Source: Acanthochlamys bracteata (taxonomy: Eukaryota; Streptophyta; Magnoliopsida; Pandanales; Velloziaceae). From it: a stretch of 64,000 nucleotides of DNA. Positions 11,845 through 22,900 of the stretch are shown here, in pieces. Position 1 is the first letter of the stretch, and each line of letters starts with the position of its first letter. The DNA is taken from assembly GCA_019914995.1 (NCBI GenBank), contig CM034138.1:3472001-3536000 (forward strand). Reading direction: 5' to 3'. The notes under the pieces were generated by a model that worked only from the letters and a program-made list of their open reading frames with translations, had not been told where the DNA came from and ran no database searches. The position numbers and the translations under genes were made by a program.

Positions 11845-13505
11845 AGCAACACAGTATTGCAACAGATAGAGAAAGGATAATAATTAAACCACCTCATAGA
11901 TATGGTTATGCAGATCTTGTTATTTATGCCTTATCTATTACAGAGATTATTAATGATCCTACACCAACTTCTTACAAGGAAGCTATCTCCAATTCTGAAT
12001 CTAAAAAATGGCTCGTTGTAATGAATGAAGAAATCAAATCATTATACAAAAAACAAAACTTAGGTTTTGGTAAAGCCACCACAAGGGAAGAAAATTGTTG
12101 ATTGTAAATGTATTTTTAAACAAATAAAGATACTTCAGATAAAAATGCCTAATACTAGGCGTGATTTGTAGCGAAAGGCTACTCTCAAGTACTAGGTATT
12201 AATTTCAATGATATTTTCTCACCTATTGTGAAGCATACTTCTATTTGTCTCTTCATTGCATTAGTAGTCATGTATGATTTAGAGTTACACCAGTTGATGT
12301 CAAAACTGTATTCTTCTATGGTGAATTATAAGAACAAAACTCTATGCATCAAGTTGAAGGTTTTGTTTCTGAGGGAAAAGAAGACCATGTTTGCTTGCTG
12401 AAAAGTTCTTTGTATGCTTTAAAATAATTCCCCAAACAACGTCTAAAAAGTTTGATTCCTTCATGGTGGAAATTAGCTACAACCGAAGTCAATATGATAA
12501 CTATATATATCTCAAACAACTTGATGATGGATTTTTTACTTATCTATTACTCTATGTTGATGACATGTTGATTGCTGCAAATAACATGTCAAAGATCTAT
12601 AATTTTAAGAACAAGCTGAATGCAAATTTGAGATGAAGAATTTATGAGCTGTAAAGAAAATTTTGGGTATGAAAATATTCAGAGAACGCAAATCTAGAAA
12701 GTTATTTTTGTCTCAAAGGAGTTATTTTGAAAAGATTTTACAGCGCTTCAGTGTGAAGCATACCAAACCTGTTAGCACTCCTTTCGCAGCTCATTTCAAA
12801 CTCTCTTCAAGTTATCACCTCAATCTGAAAAAGAGAGGTCTTCTATGTCTCAAATTTCTTATGCCAGTGCAGTTGGTTGTCTTATGTATGCAATAGTGTG
12901 CACTCGTCTACATATTTTACATGTTGTTAGTGTTGTTAGTAGATATATGGAAACAAAAAAAAAACATTGGCAGGCTGTTAAACGGATTTTCCGTTATCTA
13001 CAAGGTACATCAAGTACTTATTTTTAGTTTACTAATAGTAGTTGCACACTTGTTGACTATGTTGATTCAGACTATATAGGAGATTTAGATCGTAAGAGCT
13101 TTAATCTATTATATATTCTCTCTTACTTGTTTTACTATACGCGGAAAGCTTTCTTGCAACATATTGCTTTATCAACCACAGAAGCTGAGTATATGGCTGT
13201 TACTGAAGTCATTAAGGAAGCTATTTGGCTATAAGATCTATATAGTGAGCTTTCTTTAAATCAAGATGTTATTGCAGTTTATTATATTAGCCAAAGTACT
13301 ATTCATTTGACTAAATACCAAATGCATCATGAGATATCTAAACACATTGATGTCAGATTTCATTTGTCAAATACATAATCTCTCAATGTGTTGTTATTGT
13401 TACAAAGATTATATCTGTTGATAATCCAGCTAATATGCTGACAAAGGCTCTTTCATTTTACAAGTTTAAGCATTGCATGGATTTGGTTAGTATACGCAGC
13501 TTATA
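11845..13505 (+). pseudogene. Decayed copia reverse transcriptase and RNase H (second element)
   Basis: RT-like sequence resumes after the insert with SYKEAISNSESKKWLVVMNE (about 11970-12029). It keeps the catalytic block YVDDMLIA at 12553-12576. RNase H-type sequence follows from about 12845 (SQISYASAVGCLMYA) through STTEAEYMAVTE (near 13175) to a typical copia pol end, FKHCMDLVSIRSL, at about 13465-13503. Several stops and frameshifts make it non-functional. Confidence 0.85.
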
Positions 13506-13573
13506 AATAGTGTCTAATGACACTTCAATGGAGAGGAAACTTTTTCTAATCAGAATTCAAGTCAAGGTGAAGA

Positions 13574-14338
13574 TTTTTTATATTTTGCCTTAAATTTGAC
13601 CTTAGACAACTAAGTTTTGAGGTTTTTTGTCGACTTATTATTGACCTTCAAGGTGTTATCGACCTTATATGATCTATGTTGGATTTGGACGACCTTGCTA
13701 CAGTACTTTCTGACCTGCTACAGTATCTTTCGATCTTCTCTAGTCATATTGATCGCACTACAATCACTTCTTTTTTGAGAAAAAGAGTTATAGACCTGTT
13801 ATCGATCTCTACCTTAGTTATTAACCTATTCTCGATTTATGTACGGTTAGTTGTAGACCTCAGGCAAAATTTTTTAGATTCTGTTTCAGCTCTCTTTTTC
13901 CTGTTTTCTATTTTTACTCTTTTCTGTATGAACTTTTCTTAAGAGAAGTGTGTATTGGTTAAAATAGTTGATTTTTACACCCTTCTTTCTCCAAAGAGTT
14001 CTATCTTCTTCTCATAGAAGCTTTTACGAAAAAAATTCAATCTTTTGCTCCACTCTTTGTAATCTTCACAATTTTCTAGTCGAATTTTTTCTCTCCTTTC
14101 TGTAGACGTAGATTTCTTTATTAAAACTGAACCACATAAATTATTATCTTCATCTATTATTGTTATTCATTTGTTCGTAATGTCATTTATATTCTAGTAA
14201 CTGTTTTGGTCAAATATGCATAAACTAATCACTAACTATTTTGTATTAAATAGATTTCTTGATTATCTAGTTTGCTAGAGGTAATTTTACTTCAGTTGCA
14301 AGTTACTTAGTTTTACAGCACTTTCACTGTGCAAAACA
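13574..14338 (+). repeat. 3' LTR of the second copia element
   Basis: It follows a purine-rich stretch (CAAGGTGAAGA) just after the pol end. Its start has lost the TG. The right half aligns with 8762-9170. The end is placed near AAAACA at 14338 by comparison with the 5' copy. Length is about 765 bp. Confidence 0.7.
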
Positions 14339-14912
14339 CAAAATGATTATTTATGTACATAGTGAATGCTTATACTTCCTTTGTAAATGTACATATATTA
14401 TCCTTGGCAATAGGAAAACGTGCCATTCGTTTCCTATCCTTTTGATATATGTTACAGTAATCTGATACTATTACCATGGACAAGGAAAAAGAAAAACAAT
14501 GACTCGTTTGCTTTGTAGATTACAATTTCAATTTTTTTCTTCATAAAAATGAAAGTAACAATCTGATGAAGAGTTTAAATGTACAGAAGATCAAATGCAG
14601 GCTAAAATTTGCTGCACTCTTTTGAAACAATTCGTTTCATCACAGCATGATTACACCTTCACCGCCAACACCCCAATCCATAAAAAGAAAAGGAATTGCG
14701 AAAAGAAATAAAGCCCTTGAAATTTAAAAGAAAAACAAAATAAAGGCATAAAAAATATAGTAATGCGCCATTGCTAATTATTAATACACAACCAACCATA
14801 TGCACCCATTTTTTCTCACTACCCCCATAAAAATAAATAAAACGCATTGCATGACTTCCAACCTTATCCTTTCTGCGTAATCCAATACGGGCCCATTAAG
14901 AGCTCACAAGGC
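14339..14912. other. Intergenic / bZIP 3' flank
   Basis: No gene is seen. This lies downstream of the bZIP stop and presumably holds its 3' UTR. The 62-residue minus-strand reading frame here has no recognisable features. Confidence 0.5.
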
Positions 14913-16934
14913 TCAGCTGAGGAGCTGCCCTGTTTCTGCGTGAGCTGTTGCTGCTGCTGATCCTGCTGCAGTTACTTGTGAAGGTTCAGATGTTGATTGA
15001 TTGCCGCCGGCGGGCATCTTCTTAAGGTTCTGCTGGTGGTATACTTGTCTTAGCCTCTCAATTTCCTTCCTCAACGCCTCTTGGTGAGCTGCATTGCATT
15101 TGCTGTTTTTTATCAGAACTAGTAAAGTTGCTTGTAATCTTGTGATACTGGATTACTGTTAATTTTAAGAAATTGAGAGTTTATTTACCAAATTGTAGTA
15201 GAAACTTTCTATATACAGGAGCATGCAGAAATTGTAGAGCAATTCAACTACTGGATTGTCTTTTAATAGACCTAACTGTTTACTTAATAGGCTCATAATT
15301 TTCCAACTGTTTAATAGGATGATAGGCCTATAATTCCAACTTTAAATAGAGGAATCAGAGAGAAATGGAAGTGTCGTCAATTAAAAGCAAAATAAGAAAA
15401 ACAACTTTAAAAAAGCCGGTTGGAAAAAATGAAATTTGAATTAATAATGGTCTAATTAAATATACTGCTTATAATAAAGGACGATATTTCATGTGTATAT
15501 TCATTCTACCTAATTAAATGAGGCTTATTTGGTTGTAGATAAACGTTGAATATACTGGGAATAGAAAAAAGTTCCATGGAGACAAAAGGTTCCCATTATC
15601 TCCAAACTGTTCGTAATTATTTTGGTATAAGCAAAAAACTAAGTAAAACTTCAGCGAAAAACCAAAAGAATTCTGCATGCTTTCTTCGTCATTCACTCAA
15701 AATTTGAAAACGAAATAAAGAAGAGAATTTTGTTTTCTTGAAGAATGAACCTTTGGTCACATGTATATGGACCATACACATGCACTCATCTGAACCATAT
15801 GAAGACATGGTTAATTTGGTTTCTTGCTTCAATTTTAGGCAAGATAAATTGATCCTATTCAAAACCAATCAATCAAACAAGAACATACAGAAATTGAAAT
15901 ATTTTCAAATAGTTGGGTCTGATTTATTAATGCGAACTCACCATCTTTGAAGATCTTGTCTTGTGCTAATGCGGCGATCCTTTGCTTAAGATGGCTGTTT
16001 CCGACCGTCAACACAGATCGCTGGTGATCGAGGAATGCCACTCTCGGCGACAATGCTGATACTTCCGTCTATCATTACAATTCGATTAAAATAATACAAT
16101 TAACAACAACGTTCCTTCATGCAGCTAGATTCAATCTGTAACTAAATTGCATACACACCTGCAAAGACGTAACGCTCCGTTCAAGCTCAGAAATGTACTG
16201 CAACTTCCGAACTCTCGATCTCTGCGCTGATTGCCTGTTCGCCAAGATCCTGATTGTTGCAAACAAATTAACGCTGCATTTTATTAGAATCAATGAAAAA
16301 TTAAACCAGGAATTGGCGAAAACAATTGCACTACAGATAAATTGGTGCCTGACCTTTTAACCCTCTTAGGGTCTATAGTTATTGGTGTCTCGGTTACCGG
16401 AGCAGCACCAGCAGGTGGCATCGTTTTCGACAGTGGCTCTTCTTTACACGCACTCTGCGCTTCCTCCGATTCATTCATCGCCGCTATTTTCACATAGTTC
16501 CCCTTATCCACATTCTCGCCGCTAATTTTATCTTCATTAATACTGTTATGATCCGACGGCGTTGACGGAGGCGGCGAAGAAGAAGCCGCAGTAGCCGACG
16601 TGTCATTCTGCGGAGGGACATCGTCCGAAAACATCGACAACAGCTGGTCATCATCAAGCCTATCGAACTCGTGGGAGCTTCCGGATAAAGGAGCTTCAAG
16701 AAACGTAATGGAGTCGCTAACGGATCGCCGGTGAGCTCCACGGCGTGCGGAGGAGAAGTCAAGAAACTCGTCTAGCCACGACGGTTGTTGTTGTCCGGCG
16801 ATACTAGCAATATTATTGATTGGCATGAATGCAGGCATTGCGGATGGAGAACGCTGGTGATGACCTGGGAATGGTGTAGGCCAGTTTGGTGACATGTTGG
16901 TTATGTTTGGGACTTTTGGTGGCAACTGCGCCAT
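14913..16934 (-). CDS. Group E bZIP transcription factor (AtbZIP34/61-like)
   Basis: A nuclear DNA-binding regulator. Four exons on the minus strand, 16934-16354, 16249-16159, 16068-15942 and 15088-14913, join in frame at GT-AG sites to give 324 aa. Residues 52-80 hold a conserved family block (SWLDEFLDF ... RRSVSDSITFLE). The basic region starts near 195 with NRQSAQRSRVRKLQYI (N198 and R206 in the N-x7-R spacing). Leucines at 216, 223, 230, 237, 244, 251 and 258 form a seven-heptad zipper. P232 lies inside it; known group E members carry such a proline, which is thought to disfavour homodimers and favour heterodimers. The C-terminal tail (from 267) keeps HQEALRKEIERLRQVYHQQ, then a low-complexity Gln/Ala/Ser end. 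Arabidopsis relatives act in pollen and male-gametophyte development. The start codon is the first ATG in this frame and gives the family N-terminus MAQLPPKVPN. I assign the family confidently but not the exact orthologue. Confidence 0.95.
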
Positions 16935-17350
16935 ATATACCCAAAATAAATCTGTTGTTGTTATTGTTGTTGTAGAAGAAACTGAACAAAGTGATCATAT
17001 AAGCTATAAGCTATAAACTAAGAGATTCTGTGAACAAGAGAAGGAGATAGAGATAGATGTGAAAGAGGGGAGTGGCTTGGTATAGTGAAGATGATGAAAG
17101 ATTTTTTCTTCTTCAAACCTGTTCTGTTTATATGTAATAGGGAGATATTAGTAAATATGGAAGGACTACTCCCTTCTCCCCCTCGTGTTCGTTTGAAGAG
17201 AAGGAGGAAGGGGTCACATGAGAAAGAGAAGAGAAGAGAATGATAAGAGAAAATGGACAGCTAGCAACAGCTGGGTAGAAAGAAAGAGAGAAACAAGGAA
17301 ATGACTGTAAAACGGAGGGGAAGGAGTTAGGGAACTCAATGGTTTAACAA
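16935..17350 (-). promoter_or_regulatory. bZIP 5' leader and promoter
   Basis: Reading on the minus strand, a TATA-like ACATATAAAC (TATAAA core at 17132-17127) lies about 195 bp upstream of the start codon, so transcription would begin near 17100. The predicted leader is CT-rich and holds an ATG at 16998 whose 61-codon frame overlaps the CDS start out of frame and ends at 16813. The upstream flank (17160-17340) is GA-rich. The TATA assignment is inferred from position and sequence only. Confidence 0.5.
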
Positions 17351-17602
17351 GAAAGTCGCACAGTTTTGGAATTTTTTGGACTTAATAGAAGAAAAAAAAT
17401 GGAAGAATCCTAACAAGTGCCGACCTTGTTACGATACCCGCTTTGGCTATTTAAAACCAGATCCCAAACAAAACTACACTGCTATGCTTCTTCAACTTGA
17501 TGTATATTAACGAGTATTGTGTAGTATATCAATGCATTTCTTTTTTTGATATTGAAAAATGAGTGATAAATCCGTAATTGCTCTGCTGCCAAGAATGAAT
17601 TA

Positions 17603-17626
17603 TTATATATATATATATATATATAT
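17603..17626. repeat. (TA)n microsatellite
   Basis: About 12 TA units directly precede the left arm of the hairpin element. A shorter TA run lies at its right end (18014-18028), as if the element had inserted into TA-rich DNA. Confidence 0.85.
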
Positions 17627-18012
17627 GTGAAAATAGGGGCACATTATTTTTTAAAAGCATATCGATTCATTTCTACCGGTACAAAATTTTAAATATGATC
17701 TTCTGAGTTGTAAGTATATTGATAAAATTTTAGCTCAATCGAATCACGAATCAATTTTTATCCGATTTTTTAATTAATATGATAAAAAAGAAAAAAGTCT
17801 AAAATATATATATTGCTTATTTTTATCATTTTGCCTAAGAAATCGGATAAAAATTAAGTCGTGATCCGATTGAGCTAAAATTTGGTCAATATATTTTTAA
17901 CTCATTGTTGTTCATATCTAACGGTGAAAATCACATTTAAAACTTTGTACCGGTGGAACCGGACTGATGTGCGTTGATATGTCCGTAAAAAATAATAGAT
18001 TTGTATCTTCAC
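17627..18012. mobile_element. Hairpin (foldback) MITE with long inverted repeats
   Basis: The left arm (17627-17775) and the reverse complement of the right arm (about 17840-18012) match over most of their length: GTGAAAATAGGGGCAC against GTGAAGATACAAATC at the tips, the shared block ACCGGTACAAAATTTTAAAT, and AGCTCAATCGAATCACGA near the loop. The loop is only about 60 bp and AT-rich. No coding is seen. The element lies about 0.5 kb upstream of the inferred bZIP transcription start and would form a long hairpin RNA if transcribed. Confidence 0.8.
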
Positions 18013-18964
18013 CTATATATATATATATGGGAGCGACAATAAAACTGTAATTTTTTTTGTAAGATGGTTCTCCTAAACCAAGTTGTTATTCTTGAACAGA
18101 TGCAAACTCCTATTACTATAATATATATACTTCATCTATCTATATGCATCATGCTCATGGGTCCTATTGAATGCAGATTGGTGGGGATTTATGTATTCTA
18201 TCTACTAATTTAAGGAGGTATGTGAAGTCATATTCATGTTCATGGGGTCATTAAGGATGGCCCCCAAAAATCGAAACCCTTCCATTGATAAATAAAGCCA
18301 GAAGTCCAGGATCTGGTTGAAGCTATAGCTGCATAATTGGAATTGTTTTTATATGAAAAATTGCTTCAGAAAACATATATAACTGAGAACTCAAATCATT
18401 GTTACCAACTATCGCTAATGTTATATGCTATGTGTTATGTAATTAGCTGTGAAAAAGGAAGGGTAGGCAATCGGCCATGTGCACTCTTTTTGCCCGTTGC
18501 ATTGATTTAAACCAATCCGCTTCCAATCACATGCATGCAACACTACTCCTTTCGTTTCCATTTCATGCTCTCATTCTCTTTCTGCAATTCTAGTGTTGCC
18601 TTTTCCTGGTTTGTTCTTCCTCTTTATTTTAATTAATTTCTTGAAGCACCAGCATGCCGCAGACTTTCTATGCTTGTTTTGTGTTTGCAGTTGCTGTTTG
18701 TACGCAAGTTCCCTTCCCCTTACCGGTAGTACTAGTAGACCGTATCGTGCATTACAAATTGGATCATTTTGAAGGTTTAGTGCGGTATTATCTTTAATAT
18801 CATATAGTAATCTTTATAAATGTGGAATTTGGTGAACAATGTGATCGTCAATGCATAATGCACCAAAATAGTATAGAATTTGGCCACAAGTCAGTAGCAC
18901 AACATTAACTTTCTTCCTAATAATTTTGTAACTGTTAGCGTATTAATTGATTGTAGTGTTATGT
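18013..18964. other. Intergenic, no gene seen
   Basis: AT-rich sequence with no supported coding or RNA gene. Confidence 0.5.
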
Positions 18965-19210
18965 CTTTGGGCATTTTGTGAAAGTTTATAAAATAGAATT
19001 TTTTTAAAATAAAAAATATTTTTATCTTTTTAAAAATAAATTCTATTTTTTTATTTTTAAAAAAATAATAAAAATGTATAATAAAAAAATTTTACTCAAT
19101 AAAATTTTTTTATATTTTTTAAATTTTTCAATAAATTTTTTATATACTTATAATTTAAAATAAAAAAAAATTAAAAAGTGGTATTTCCAACGCTCTCCCA
19201 AACGCGCTCC
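18965..19210. mobile_element. AT-rich MITE, diverged copy of the 54690-54949 family
   Basis: The core (AAAAAAATAATAAAAATGTA, then a Phe-rich-looking TTTTT/AAATTTTT series to about 19170) parallels the core at about 54780-54890. The right end CTCTCCCAAACGCGCTCC resembles the CCAAACACCCCC end of that copy. The left end is weaker (CTTTGGGCATTTTGTGAAA). Boundaries are approximate. Confidence 0.5.
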
Positions 19211-19679
19211 TAAGTCGCTCTAGGCTGCCTTGGATTCTGACTTGTTTTCATAGTGTTCTTTTTTACTTTTTTACTGGAATGTTCTTTTCACCTTAGTATT
19301 ATTATTTTTAGGAGAGAGGGACAAAAGAAAAAAAAAATTCCTTTCACTTTTAACTTTAAAGCTCAACAGTGACAACTATAATATTTTTTATTACTTCCAC
19401 TTAGTATTTTTAATTACGAAAGAATAAGCTTTGCAAAATAAATTTTATAAAATAAATTTCAATGAAAAATAAAATTAGACAAAAATAGAATTTAAGTGAT
19501 AAATAAAATACGTAAAGTAGAATTACGAATTAAATTTTAATATAAATAAAATTTAGTGCAGAAATAAAAATAAAATTTAAAGTGATAATTAAAATATATA
19601 AAATAGTCAAATTTAAAATTTGAAAAAAAAATTAAAAATTCTTACAACTGAAATAAAACTGAAGTTACATGTCTACCAC

Positions 19680-19955
19680 CTTAAGAGCTTATTTTAAATA
19701 TACTGAAATCTATTTTTTCTCTGTTGATTTTAAATTCGGTGAGTTTACGTATTTTAATTGTCACTTCGAATTTTACTTTCATTTTCATACCAAACTTCAT
19801 TTCTATTAAAATTTAACTTCAAACTTAATTTTACTTATTTTAAATATCATTTCGAACTCTACTTCCACCGAACTTTACTTCTCATGGAATTTTACTTTCA
19901 CGAAATTCAGTTTCGTGAAATTCAATTACGTGCATTTAAAATAAGCCCTAAGCTT
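19680..19955. mobile_element. MITE with TTATTTTAAATA-type terminal inverted repeats
   Basis: The left end TAAGAGCTTATTTTAAATA and the right end ATTTAAAATAAGCCCTAAG are inverted copies. The interior is rich in CGAAATT/ACTTC motifs. Related copies are at about 39657-40393 and 54341-54627. A 118-residue plus-strand reading frame over it is a by-product of the AT-rich sequence, not a gene. Confidence 0.65.
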
Positions 19956-22900
19956 CATACTTCACAACTGTACACTTTTTCAAGAGCAAACGTAGTTTTA
20001 AACGTATTTTGGAAGTATTTGTTAATTACAACTTTAATAGGATCAATAACACTATTGAAATATCAAATTTATTCGAAGACGGTGATCCACGTTAAACCGA
20101 AGCATTACATATAATTTAGCGCACTGTTAATTCTTAGTTAGGAGTTGTATTAGGTTGTTTAAGTAAATAATTAATTTGAGAAACATCTTGAAGGAGCATC
20201 AAGCGTGCATAGGTGATCATCTAACCCAAAAATCTAATCGTGATTGCTAGAATTATGGCTAGCACATGCGTGCATTGTGTTAGTCAATATTAATTAATTC
20301 CTTGTGTTAGTAAAACCATATTTCATGTGTAAATATAACAGTTAGATGATATAAATAACACAAACTCGGCTATAGGATAACTGATAAAACTTTATTGAGA
20401 TTAATTTGATCTTTAAATCAGATCTATAAAGTAAGTACGTACTCTAATCATTTGAACAACCACGTGCATGTGTTGTTTATATACATCTTTTTGAGCTACA
20501 TCATGTGGGTGTTAACATTCTCCTGTTTAGAATCCATCAATCAGATTGATAGTGTTTTAGTTCTATTAAGTAAAGCAAGTATTAGTTAAGTTAAATATCC
20601 ACTAATTATATATAGACTGGATCCACTCATATACCACAGCAAGGACAAGTTAATATTATATTCCTATTGAATTATTAAAAATAAAAGATAGAGTAGAGTT
20701 CCTTGAACTTGCAATATGTAGTTCACGTATCACATACCAGTCACATACGGCTTAGTTACATAGCAAAGAAGGAAATAAGTGTACATACAGCAGCGCCATC
20801 GAATAGAGTTTACAGTTTATGTTGAAGTTTACATTCAACGCAGAAGCTACTAATACATCGAATATAAATTAACGAGCAGCAGAGACGATTAAATTCCGGA
20901 TGCAGTAATGGATTAGGTTTTAGGTCTTCGATCCGGCATGGCGTGCCAGTAATCCGAACTGGATGAGTTCAAAATCATCCCTTGAGTGCTAGGAAACATG
21001 CATACCCTACCCTTTGTTTGTCAGTCCTTAGATCATTTGGTCCCAGTTTTTGCAAGCTGTTTGGCATCTGTGCTAAACCATGTTAAGTCCTTTTCTGAAT
21101 TTCATCCATCTCTAACATAGAACATGCCTTGTTTCCTCACTGCTGCTGCATTGTTGCACACGACCACTGTTGTTGTTAGAATGTTAAAAGCTTACGTAAT
21201 AAAACACCTCAAGGAAAAAAAAAGTGTAACTTGTAATTCGGGGAAACCAAATGCTGCCTGTAACAAAATATTTCGCAATGAATCAAATTTTTAGAAATCA
21301 GAGCAATAGTATTTATATATGTTATTGACAATGTTGACAATCTAAAATAGTTTATCAGCATAGCAAAATAAAATATTCATGTAACTTTTAACTACAGATA
21401 TAATGATTGAGAAAATAATCGACTAAAGTTAATCCTAAAAGCTGAAAGTAAACATGGAGAGATGAATCTATGTACTTGTTGCGCAGAATCCATGTAAAAT
21501 TAGCAAAGCGACAAACATCATGCACCAGAAAAACAGTTACTATATAGGCAAACTATAACGACCAACAGACACAAAGCACAATGTGATTGAAAACTACTTT
21601 CACTGCAGAAAACATGATAAGATGGGGAACTTCATTGCTTCAAGCCCTACATCAGAACTAGAGGGGCTAATTGTAGCAAGAAAAATAACGTCCCGCATAG
21701 ATTAACAAATGACAGCTGTATAGTGAGAAGCATATGGGATCAAGTGTTTGTGATATTCTCCAGCTGTTCACGGCAATCTAAAGTTACATAGTTTGATGGG
21801 CAGAGGATCTTAGCATGTGACAAGGTTAATATATTATAGAGGTACTAGAGCTGTTGCTTCTAACGAGCTGCAGCTTGAAGTTTGCAAACTTTTTTTACAC
21901 CAATATTATCAACTAATCTGCATATGCTTTCAGAGAACAAACAATGAGATGTAACTCAGAGGAGAAGAATGGAATCTACATAATTAACAAAGATTTTATA
22001 TCTCTGATTACCATAAGGAATGGATTAAAGAGATAATGGTACGGGATACATACGGTCCACAGCAGTACGGCTTCCGAAATCTGCTGCGTAGCAGAGGCAG
22101 ATCCAGAAGGCAGCCAATCAAAGCAGCAGGAGATTCCGTGATCTTGATGGTTATATATAAAGAAATGCTGTAATGGACTTCAGAAGATGAGCCTGTCTGC
22201 TTGTTGTTACCCTGCGTACAAATCCATCAAAATTCAGAAAGGAAATTCATTATTATGATATTAAAACAATCCAAAGCTGCTCAACCGAAGCTTTAGCTAC
22301 AATAAGCAATTGCAACCAAATTTTACGAACTGTAACTGCAATTGTTTCCTCAAATCATATCATAATATCAAAGCATTCCCACTCCAAGAAAACATTAACA
22401 ATCACTTTCAACAAAACATTTACAATCACTTTTGCGCACCAATTCTGCAGAGAACTCATGACAACACTCGCAAAAATATTTGTAGCATAAATAGCAACCA
22501 ACAGAGCCAAATCTATTACTTGTCAGGTCCAAACCTAATTAACGGATCTCCACCTACAAGATGCTGTTCTATTGACATCCAGCCACCAGCTGGCCACTGT
22601 AACTTTAGGGTTGATTCACATGCTCATCATGTGCAGGACACTACTCAAATCAGAAACACGCTTCCCAAGCCTGTAGTTTAAGCACCAAACATTTGATAAA
22701 TCATATAGATAACTTAGCCATGCCTTTATGGCAGCTGTAAGCAGAAACAACAAGCACCTTCCCACTTGATAATCATGTAGATATGTTGGTTTGTATGGCA
22801 GGTCCAAACAGGTATCAGCGAGCACCAGAACATGTAAACATACAGGCAACTAGATGCGATTCCAAAAGAACTCAAATTTGCACCTATCAGCCAACTCAAT

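Larger units (their letters stand above)
8762..14338 (+). mobile_element. Second, older Ty1/copia retrotransposon
   Basis: The two LTR-like blocks (8762-9170 and 13574-14338) align over their last 390-410 bp and enclose a degraded gag-pol. Elements of this build have a primer site directly after the 5' LTR, and a degenerate one is present. Dense stops and frameshifts, plus an inserted AT-rich element in pol, make this older than its neighbour. Only the terminal half of the 5' LTR is present, beginning exactly at the Sirevirus boundary. Confidence 0.85.

Noticed and set aside
19758-20114. 118-codon plus-strand reading frame
   Set aside because: Most of it is the interior of an AT-rich inverted-repeat element.
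22310-22681. 123-codon plus-strand reading frame
   Set aside because: Composition is Asn/His/Cys-rich with no domain, and it has no neighbouring exons or promoter. It is probably chance.
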